Source: Acidimicrobiia bacterium (GTDB lineage: Bacteria > Actinomycetota > Acidimicrobiia > Acidimicrobiales > Ilumatobacteraceae). Taken from it: a DNA stretch of 8,578 nt. The notes under the pieces were generated by a model. It was not told where the DNA came from and ran no database searches. It saw nothing but the letters and a program-made list of their open reading frames with translations. Position 1 is the stretch's first letter. The number at the start of each line of letters is the position of its first letter. Of the stretch, positions 1 through 5,305 are shown in pieces. A program made the position numbers and the translations under genes. The stretch spans positions 1-8,578 of the forward strand of contig JAUHYJ010000131.1 in assembly GCA_030425785.1 (NCBI GenBank), given 5' to 3'.

Positions 1-987
1 GTGGAGCTCGCCGGTGTACACCGGATCGTCGTAGAGCTCGACACTGACCTCGGTGCACCCGGTCGCGGCGGCCGTCTCCGGCACGATCGTGGCCGGTTCG
101 GCGGTGCCGGGTTCGTCGTACAGCACCGTGACGAGCCCGCCGGGAACCGACCAGGACTCCTCGAACGTCCGGAGGTCGGGTGACGCCTGGAGGAATGACA
201 CGTCGAGCGTCAGCTCGTCCGAGCCGAACCACTCGTTCCAGCTCTCGGGCACCAGCATGCGGACGTCGCCGGCCTGGTTCGCGACCGGGATCAGGTCCCA
301 GGTGATCAGCTCGGTGACCACCGGTTGGAGCTTGGCGGCCTGGGCGTCGAGGGTGTCGATCGGGGAGTCGCACGACTCGGACAGGAACTGCTGCAGCCTT
401 GCCATGAGGCTCGTGTACTCGTCGACGACGGGAGTCACCTCCTCGACCGCTTCGTCCGGAATGGTCTCGACGTCGAAGTCGTAGTCGGCGAAGAACTCGC
501 CGATCTCATCGACGAGGAAGACGGCCCGTTCCGGCTCGGCGGCCAGCTCCGCCGGCGCCGACTCCGCCGCTGCCACGACCGTGAAGGCCAGGAACCGCAC
601 GGCGGCTTCGACGGCCTCGGGCGACGGGTCGTCGACGCGGTCGAGGACCGCGTTCGCGATGTAGGTCTGCTCGCTGTCGAAGCAGAACTGCGCCAGGTCG
701 TCGGTCACCGGAGCGGTCGAAGGCGCGGTCGTCGGGGTCGTGGCGAGCGGCGCCGTCGTCGGCGGTGGCGCCGTCGTGGCGGGCGCCGTGGTCGGTGGCG
801 GGGCGGCCGCGGTGGTCGGTGGCGTCGTCGTGGCGGGCGCCGTGGTCGGTGCCACGGTGGTGGCCGCCGACGTCGAGGGTGTCGCGGTGTCGGTCGTCGA
901 CGATGCCTCGTCGCCGCCGCCACACGCCGACAGCGTGATCGCCGTCACGGCGATCACGCTGGCGATTCGTCCGGTCCCGCAGTGCAT
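1..987 (-). CDS. Exported lipoprotein with Thr/Pro/Ala stalk (C-terminus beyond window)
   Basis: The frame is open from an ATG at 987 to the left edge, giving 329 residues without a stop. Residues 1-22 form a lipoprotein signal peptide: one Arg (R7), a hydrophobic run (8-19) and the lipobox LSAC, with C22 as the lipidated cysteine. Residues 29-94 are a disordered Thr/Pro/Ala stalk. Residues 95-225 look like an alpha-helical domain with two cysteines (C102, C206) that could pair. From about 235 there is a beta-rich domain containing VRMLVPESW (242-250) and YDDPVYTG (319-326). This resembles the PsbP-like domains I recall from other actinobacterial exported proteins, but that is recollection. 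The ATG is the only start codon between this frame and the TGA of the upstream gene, 66 bp away. No separate promoter is evident, so co-transcription with the LPxTG gene is likely. Function unknown; the lipoprotein call is firm. Confidence 0.85.
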   Translation of the reverse strand, partial: MHCGTGRIASVIAVTAITLSACGGGDEASSTTDTATPSTSAATTVAPTTAPATTTPPTTAAAPPPTTAPATTAPPPTTAPLATTPTTAPSTAPVTDDLAQFCFDSEQTYIANAVLDRVDDPSPEAVEAAVRFLAFTVVAAAESAPAELAAEPERAVFLVDEIGEFFADYDFDVETIPDEAVEEVTPVVDEYTSLMARLQQFLSESCDSPIDTLDAQAAKLQPVVTELITWDLIPVANQAGDVRMLVPESWNEWFGSDELTLDVSFLQASPDLRTFEESWSVPGGLVTVLYDEPGTAEPATIVPETAAATGCTEVSVELYDDPVYTGELH

Positions 988-1029
988 CTCACCACCGTAC
1001 GCCGTGAGGGTGCGGCGGCGGTGAGATGC
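984..1029 (-). promoter_or_regulatory. 14-bp stem hairpin covering the lipoprotein start; terminator or translation control
   Basis: The arms at 984-997 and 1016-1029 are inverted repeats enclosing an 18-nt loop. As DNA they differ at one position. In RNA of the minus strand that position becomes a G-U pair, so all 14 pairs form; in plus-strand RNA it would be A opposite C. The 3' arm contains the GGUGGUGAG leader and the AUG of the lipoprotein gene. There is no U-run after the stem, which argues against a classical intrinsic terminator. The stem lies 25 nt after the stop codon of the LPxTG gene, so it may also attenuate transcription or stabilise the upstream mRNA's 3' end. Confidence 0.55.
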
Positions 1030-1053
1030 TGCGGTGTCGGTGCTGGTTCGAGA

Positions 1054-3051
1054 TCAGCTGGTCGGCCGGCGGCGAGCGAGACGACCGACGAACACTCCGC
1101 TGCCGATCAGCAGCAGGGCGACGACGACCATCGTGTTCGTGCCGTCCGACCCCGTGCGGGGGAGCTCGGCGAGCACCGTCGTCGGGCTCGCCGACCCGAC
1201 GAGGGTCGTGGTCGTCGCGGCCAGCGTCGTGGCGACCTGCGACCTGCCGCCGGTCGCACCGGCGATGGGCGACATGTCGCAGACCTCGCCGACGGTGGGC
1301 TCGCAGGACAGCTGGGTGTTGACGGCGTTCGTGAGCCGGTTGGCCAGCGGCGTCACCTGCTCGTAGGCGCCGATGACCCGGGCCTGGTTGACGACGGCCT
1401 CGTCGGGGAGGACATCGTCGACCCGCACGAGCAGGGTGATCAACGGCGCCGTGGCGCCTGGCGCCAGCGCGTCGGCGAGGGTGCACCGCACGAGCTGCGG
1501 CTTGGCCGACTCGATCAGTGTGCAGGTGCCGCCGTCACCCGCGACGTCGTAGCCGAGGTAGGACACGGCGTCGGGCAGCCGGTCGTCGACCGTCACCGGG
1601 TTGAGCGTGACCGCACCGGTGTTCTCCACCTCGAGCGTGTAGCTGAGCTCGTCGCCGTTGAAGATCAGCGTCGACGACACGTCCTTGTCGATCGTGACCG
1701 AGGCGAACGAGTTGACGATCACGACGCTGATCGTCTCGCCGCGGTGGCCGTCGAGCACGAAGGTGTTCGGATCGATCGAGGTGCCGGCGGCGCCGCCGTC
1801 GTCGATCTCTTCGATCTGGTACTCGATACCGAGCGGGTTGTACGTCGAGGGCAGCGGGATCGTGGCCGTCTGGTTGTCGGCGAGCTCGAAGGTCGCTTCC
1901 TCGGCGAACGACGCGCTCTGGCGGTCGCCGGACACGACCAGGCGGGACACCCGGATCGTGTAGAGGGTGTCGGCGCCCGGCGCCGGGCCCTGGACGTCCT
2001 TGGTGAACTCGACCTCGATCTGGCAGATGTCGCCGTTGCGCGTGAGGTCGGTCGTCGACGTGTCGAGCGGATCGGCGGTGTCGACGACGGTGCCGTCGAC
2101 CGAGATCGCGAGCCCGTTCTCGTCGGCATCGATGACCCGGCTCTCCAGCGCCGGGATGACGACCGAGCCGCCGTCCCAGGTCACGGTGATCGCCGTGCTC
2201 TCCGGGTTGAAGATCTCGTACCAGTAGCTCGTGAACTGATCGTTCGCGTCGATCTCGACGCAGAGCGCCTGCGCCGTGATCGCCGGCGGCTGGCAGTTGG
2301 GGTCGTCGGCCGACAGGTCGGGGTTCCACTCACAGGGTGGGAAGCAGTTGGGGTCGTCGGCGGGGAGTTGGTCGTCGTACTCGCACGGCGGCTGGCAGTT
2401 GGGGTCGTCGGCGGGGAGTTGGTCGTCGTACTCGCACGGCGGCTGGCAGTTGGGGTCGTCGGCGGGGAGTTGGTCGTCGTACTCACATGGCGGCTGGCAG
2501 TCGGGGGAGTCGGGGGGCAGCTGCGGGTCGTACTCGCACGGCACCGTCGTGCTGCTGGTCGTGCTCGTGGTGCTGGAGGTGGTGCTGGAGGTGGTGCTGG
2601 TCGTCGAGGTGGTGCTGGTCGTCGAGGTGGTGCTCGTCGTGCTCGTCGTCGAGGTGGTCGTCGTCGTACAGCCGGTCGGCTTCGTCACCGACGTCGAGCG
2701 GGAGTCGGTGTAGAACTTCTCCCACTTCCAGCCGTTCCAGCGGTAGTAAGACGCGGTGACGGTCTCGGTGGCGGAGGCGTCGTCAGCAGCGTGCACCTCG
2801 GATCGCGTGAACACGTTCTCGATGTCGCCCGGCTGGAGGCCGGTCGGGCTGTACACGCCCGAGGGGATGTCGATGCCCCACCTCACGTTGGGCTGATCGG
2901 CCCAGTTCGACACGGTCCAGTCGACCGTCCACGATCCGTCGTCGTTGCAGACCGTCTCGCCGGTGATGACCGGGTGATGGGCCGATGCCGTCGCGGGCAG
3001 GAGCAAGAACCCGCCGATGATGATGCTCAGAACGGTGATGATGCGCCGCAT
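1054..3051 (-). CDS. Secreted LPxTG surface protein with Cys-bracketed repeats and a DUF11-like domain
   Basis: A 665-residue cell-wall-anchored protein of unknown ligand. Residues 1-24 are a Sec signal peptide (MRR, hydrophobic core, cleavage after TASA). Residues 25-128 look like an Ig-type beta domain. Residues 129-169 are an almost pure Thr/Ser stalk. Residues 172-256 hold five 17-residue repeats, each with two Cys. Residues 257-340 form a second beta domain. Residues 344-448 resemble the DUF5979 type (EFTKDVQG start, VVIVNSF end). Residues 450-565 resemble DUF11 (YTLEVENTG, VTVDDRLPD). Residues 605-628 are a second Thr-rich stalk. The sorting signal is LPRTG (630-634), a hydrophobic segment (641-656) and an Arg-rich tail. 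I chose the ATG at 3051 because AGAGGA lies four bases upstream and it gives a proper signal peptide; a GTG 24 codons earlier fits neither. No sortase is in the window. It follows the two-component genes after 216 bp and precedes the lipoprotein by 66 bp. A role as stalk or adhesin is inference. Confidence 0.9.
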   Translation of the reverse strand: MRRIITVLSIIIGGFLLLPATASAHHPVITGETVCNDDGSWTVDWTVSNWADQPNVRWGIDIPSGVYSPTGLQPGDIENVFTRSEVHAADDASATETVTASYYRWNGWKWEKFYTDSRSTSVTKPTGCTTTTTSTTSTTSTTSTTSTTSTTSTTSSTTSSTTSTTSSTTVPCEYDPQLPPDSPDCQPPCEYDDQLPADDPNCQPPCEYDDQLPADDPNCQPPCEYDDQLPADDPNCFPPCEWNPDLSADDPNCQPPAITAQALCVEIDANDQFTSYWYEIFNPESTAITVTWDGGSVVIPALESRVIDADENGLAISVDGTVVDTADPLDTSTTDLTRNGDICQIEVEFTKDVQGPAPGADTLYTIRVSRLVVSGDRQSASFAEEATFELADNQTATIPLPSTYNPLGIEYQIEEIDDGGAAGTSIDPNTFVLDGHRGETISVVIVNSFASVTIDKDVSSTLIFNGDELSYTLEVENTGAVTLNPVTVDDRLPDAVSYLGYDVAGDGGTCTLIESAKPQLVRCTLADALAPGATAPLITLLVRVDDVLPDEAVVNQARVIGAYEQVTPLANRLTNAVNTQLSCEPTVGEVCDMSPIAGATGGRSQVATTLAATTTTLVGSASPTTVLAELPRTGSDGTNTMVVVALLLIGSGVFVGRLARRRPTS
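2284..2538 (-). repeat. Five tandem 51-bp repeats encoding CEYDDQLPADDPNCQPP-type units
   Basis: The five in-frame units span residues 172-188, 189-205, 206-222, 223-239 and 240-256 of the LPxTG protein. Each reads C-E-(Y/W)-(D/N)-(D/P)-(Q/D)-L-x-x-D-(D/S)-P-(N/D)-C-x-P-P. Units two and three differ by one base in 51, and unit four differs from unit three by five bases clustered at one end. Units one and five are diverged. The gradient suggests recent expansion from the middle. The two cysteines, 13 positions apart, probably form a disulphide inside each unit, making a rod-like spacer. Confidence 0.93.
2545..2667 (-). repeat. Thr/Ser-coding low-complexity stalk
   Basis: This codes residues 129-169 of the LPxTG protein: five Thr, then repeated Ser-Thr-Thr triplets with occasional extra Ser. 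At DNA level the tract is made of overlapping 9- and 18-bp repeats. Such tracts usually form extended, often O-glycosylated stalks in actinobacterial wall proteins. The repeat is prone to in-frame length change. Confidence 0.85.
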
Positions 3052-3062
3052 GTGTTCCTCTC
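3052..3062 (-). promoter_or_regulatory. Ribosome-binding site of the LPxTG gene
   Basis: Read on the minus strand the leader is GAGAGGAACAC followed by ATG. The AGAGGA core sits four bases from the start codon. It is the clearest Shine-Dalgarno sequence in the window, and it decides between the ATG at 3051 and the upstream in-frame GTG at 3123. Confidence 0.75.
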
Positions 3063-3125
3063 GAGTGCGCTGCGTGGTGTGTCGTCGTACCACGTGTCGT
3101 CGCCAGATGTCGTATCGATTCACGC

Positions 3126-3187
3126 AGAGTACTCATGAATACCCCCCCAATGTCAAGATTATGCAAGATGATTGAGGAACCCGTGAA
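3126..3187 (-). promoter_or_regulatory. Candidate promoter region of the LPxTG gene, with poly-G spacer
   Basis: This is the least GC-rich stretch of the window. On the minus strand a perfect -35 hexamer TTGACA (3156-3151) is followed by TT, seven G, TATTCATG and then AGTACT (17-bp spacer) or TACTCT (19-bp spacer) as possible -10 elements. Neither -10 is strong. A second overlapping pair is TTCACG (3187-3182) and CATAAT (3163-3158), 18 bp apart. An 8-bp palindrome, GAGTACTC, covers 3127-3134. Transcription from either pair would leave a leader of about 70-105 nt. The location fits; the exact elements are uncertain. Confidence 0.4.
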
Positions 3188-3209
3188 TGCCGCCGGTGTC
3201 ATTTCACGG
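3181..3209 (-). terminator. Hairpin after the response regulator gene; terminator or operator
   Basis: CCGTGAA at 3181-3187 and TTCACGG at 3203-3209 are exact inverted repeats. In minus-strand RNA the stem extends to nine pairs with one bulged A (CCGUGA-A-AUG with CAUUCACGG) and a 10-nt loop. It begins 58 nt after the regulator's stop codon and is followed by a pyrimidine-rich stretch without a true U-run. The half-sites lie 22 bp apart, about two helical turns, so a regulator-binding site upstream of the LPxTG promoter is an equal possibility. Confidence 0.4.
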
Positions 3210-3267
3210 AACGAATGAATCTGAACGCTCTGAGTGGTCGCCCGCTCGACGGCGTCGGCGCAGGGGC

Positions 3268-3936
3268 TCAGCCGGTGCGCGGTGCGCGTCCCGGCCGGAC
3301 GAGCCCCGTGTCGTACGCGGCCACGACGGCCTGCACGCGGTCGCGGACCTCGAGCTTCAGCAGGATCCGGCTCACGTGTGTCTTCACGGTCGTCTCGCCC
3401 AGGAACAGCTCGCCGGCGATCTCGGCGTTCGACATCCCGTTCGCCATCAGGACGAGCACTTCGCGCTCGCGTTCGGTCAACTCGTCCATGCCGCGGTGTG
3501 GTGTCAGCTCGCCGGAGCCGGCGACGAACTCCTCGATCAGACGCCGGGTGACCGACGGCGCGAGCAGGGCGTCGCCACCCGCCACGACGCGCACGGCGTG
3601 CACGAGGTCGTCCGGCGGGGTGTCCTTGAGCAGGAACCCACTCGCCCCGGCCCGCACGGCGGCGTAGACGTACTCGTCGAGATCGAACGTCGTGAGGATC
3701 AGGACGCGCGCGTCCGACTCGCTCGTGATGACGCGCGTCGCCTCGATGCCGTCGACGCCCGGCATGCGGATGTCCATCAACACCACGTCGCTGCGATGGC
3801 GGCGCGCTTGCTCGATGGCGTCCTGACCGTCGCCGGCCTCGAACACGACGGTGATGTCGTGCTCCGACCCGAGGATCATCGTGAATCCGCTGCGCACCAG
3901 GAGCTGGTCGTCGACCACGCCGACGCGGATGCTCAC
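3268..3936 (-). CDS. NarL/LuxR-type response regulator
   Basis: A 222-residue DNA-binding response regulator, full length for the NarL/FixJ family. The receiver domain (about 1-120) has the acidic pair D9-D10, phospho-acceptor D55 in VVLMDIRMPG, the conserved Thr at 82/83 and K104 in FLLKD. The LuxR-type helix-turn-helix domain occupies about 153-208, starting LTEREREVLVLMANG and containing the recognition helix ETTVKTHVSRILLKL. Translation starts at a GTG overlapping the kinase's TGA as GTGA, so the two are translationally coupled. The kinase encoded just upstream should phosphorylate D55. Its targets cannot be read from the sequence; the envelope genes immediately downstream are natural candidates. 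Confidence 0.95.
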   Translation of the reverse strand: MSIRVGVVDDQLLVRSGFTMILGSEHDITVVFEAGDGQDAIEQARRHRSDVVLMDIRMPGVDGIEATRVITSESDARVLILTTFDLDEYVYAAVRAGASGFLLKDTPPDDLVHAVRVVAGGDALLAPSVTRRLIEEFVAGSGELTPHRGMDELTEREREVLVLMANGMSNAEIAGELFLGETTVKTHVSRILLKLEVRDRVQAVVAAYDTGLVRPGRAPRTG

Positions 3937-5168
3937 CGCACGCCCACCACCGGCGCCGACGTCGACGGCACCTGCGTCGGGAGCAGGGCGAGGACTCGGA
4001 ACCCGCCGCCGGGCCGGGGGCCGGCACGCAGCTCGCCCCCGAACAGCTCGACGCGTTCGCGCATCCCCACGATGCCCTGACCGGTGGTGGTGCTCAGCTC
4101 GGCGTCGCTGACGCCGACGCCGTCGTCGATCACCTCGATCCGGACGTCGGTCGGGCCGTAGGTGACGGTGACACGCGCCGAAGCGCCGTCCCCGCCGTGC
4201 TTGATGACGTTCGTCAGCGCCTCCTGGACGACCCGGAAGCCCGCCATGTCGACGCCCATCGGCAACGCCGGTCGCTCGCCGCGCACCTCGAGCTCGGTCG
4301 ACACCCCGCTGTGGTGCGCGTGGTCGACGACACGCGCGACGTCCGCGAGGGTCGCCTGTGGCTGGAGGTCGGCGCCGTGATCGGCGTGACGCAGGAGGCC
4401 GAGGAGTTGGCGCATCTCGGCCAGGGCGTCGCGGCCCACGGCCTGGACGTTCGACAACGATCGGCGCGCGGCCTCGGGATCGGTGTCGATCGCCCGCTCG
4501 GCCGCGCCGGCCTGGACGACCATGACGCTGACGCCGTGCGCGACGACATCGTGCATCTCGCGTGCGATGCGGGCGCGCTCGTCGAGGACCGCCTGACGTG
4601 CCAACAACTCGCGCTCGGTCTCGGCGCGCTCGGCGCGGGCCTGCAGCTCGGCCATGCGTCGGGCCCGGTCGTAGACGGCCTCACCCACGAAGCTCGCGGT
4701 CAGGTGCACGGTGACGACGCCGACCAGTGCGACCGGCGGCAGGTCCTCGCCGGGCGACAGCACGCCGAGCAGGGCGATCAGCGTGAGCAGGGCGTTGGCC
4801 GCCGCGGCGCGGCGCCACACGAGTCGGCGATCGGGGCCGCCGTGGGCGACGGCCGCGTAGAGCGCCAGCACCGTGAAGATGTCGAAGTTGCTCGGGTAGT
4901 CGGCGACCCAGAAGGCGATCGTGAACGCCAGCATCCCGGCCACAGCAGGCCAGACGCGGGCGCGCCGGAAGGCCAGACAACCCGTCGATCCGAGGATCAG
5001 GACCAGCCCGATGGCGTCCTGGCTGCGCTGGGACCCGGTCGGCTCGGCCGCGTAGTAGCCGGCGATCGCCAGGACGCCGACGACGCCGGCGACGGCGACG
5101 TCGACCGCCATGGCGTGGTCGCGTGCCCAGTCGTGCAGGCGCCGCCACGATCGAGGGAGCGGTGTCAT
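3933..5168 (-). CDS. DesK/LiaS-type membrane sensor histidine kinase
   Basis: A 411-residue sensor kinase. Residues 20-160 contain five or six hydrophobic segments (about 23-40, 52-68, 73-88, 96-109, 122-135, 145-160) with little room for an extracellular sensor, so sensing is probably in or at the membrane. A charged, coiled-coil-like linker (165-200) leads to the HisKA_3 dimerisation domain with the phospho-acceptor H206 in AREMHDVVAH. The HATPase_c domain follows: N-box QEALTNVIKH (315-324), G1 DDGVG (348-352), G2 GQGIVGMRER (363-372). All catalytic motifs are intact. It is the first gene of the operon with the regulator. No Shine-Dalgarno is seen before its ATG; a TACCGT ending eight bases upstream would fit a leaderless transcript. 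The stimulus is unknown; DesK and LiaS relatives respond to membrane state or wall stress. Confidence 0.93.
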   Translation of the reverse strand: MTPLPRSWRRLHDWARDHAMAVDVAVAGVVGVLAIAGYYAAEPTGSQRSQDAIGLVLILGSTGCLAFRRARVWPAVAGMLAFTIAFWVADYPSNFDIFTVLALYAAVAHGGPDRRLVWRRAAAANALLTLIALLGVLSPGEDLPPVALVGVVTVHLTASFVGEAVYDRARRMAELQARAERAETERELLARQAVLDERARIAREMHDVVAHGVSVMVVQAGAAERAIDTDPEAARRSLSNVQAVGRDALAEMRQLLGLLRHADHGADLQPQATLADVARVVDHAHHSGVSTELEVRGERPALPMGVDMAGFRVVQEALTNVIKHGGDGASARVTVTYGPTDVRIEVIDDGVGVSDAELSTTTGQGIVGMRERVELFGGELRAGPRPGGGFRVLALLPTQVPSTSAPVVGVR

Positions 5169-5185
5169 CGTCGACCACGGTAGTC

Positions 5186-5197
5186 ACCGGGCCCGGT
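5186..5197. promoter_or_regulatory. 12-bp perfect palindrome upstream of the kinase gene
   Basis: ACCGGGCCCGGT reads identically on both strands. It starts 18 bp upstream of the kinase ATG, where it would overlap the promoter if transcription starts near the start codon. It may be an operator, for autoregulation or for another factor. In such GC-rich DNA a chance palindrome is possible. Confidence 0.3.
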
Positions 5198-5212
5198 CCT
5201 CGCCGTCGGCCG

Positions 5213-5237
5213 TCGGGACGATCGCCGGTCGTCCCGA
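5213..5237. promoter_or_regulatory. 9-bp inverted repeat in the kinase/glpD divergent region
   Basis: TCGGGACGA (5213-5221) and TCGTCCCGA (5229-5237) are perfect inverted repeats around a 7-bp centre. The half-sites are 16 bp apart. The dyad lies 45 bp from the kinase ATG and 68 bp from the proposed glpD ATG, so it could serve either gene as an operator. As RNA it would form a stable hairpin. No convincing -10/-35 pair was found beside it. Confidence 0.35.
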
Positions 5238-5305
5238 GGGATGACCGCCGCGGACCCGCGACCGCTGTGGTTGGCGTCGGCGGCCGGAGCTGCGACGCTG
5301 GTGGC

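Noticed and set aside
988..1056. Stop-codon readthrough fusing the LPxTG protein and the lipoprotein, which share a frame with no second stop between
   Set aside because: Twenty-two sense codons in a row are expected by chance at this GC content. A fusion would place a lipoprotein signal peptide after a sorting signal, which makes no sense.
2284..2538. Thrombospondin type 3 calcium repeats
   Set aside because: The units have Asp and Cys, but not the DxDxDG calcium loop of that family.
3049..3123. GTG at 3123 as start of the LPxTG protein
   Set aside because: It would put 24 Arg/His-rich residues before a perfect signal peptide, lacks a ribosome-binding site and lies on top of the candidate promoter region. 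The ATG at 3051 has a good one.
325..3138. Plus-strand open frame of 937 codons opposite the lipoprotein and LPxTG genes
   Set aside because: Its product is an Arg/Gly/Val-rich string without domains. It spans the intergenic gap and lies opposite genes with clear signal peptides and motifs; it is a by-product of high GC and codon bias.
2783..4027. Minus-strand open frame crossing regulator, intergenic region and LPxTG start
   Set aside because: It overlaps two well-supported genes in another frame. An ATG within it at 3137, just after the poly-G run, opens no short leader peptide because the frame runs on without an early stop.
4197..5183. Plus-strand open frame of 328 codons opposite the histidine kinase
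   Set aside because: No domain signal; the opposite strand has the full set of kinase motifs.
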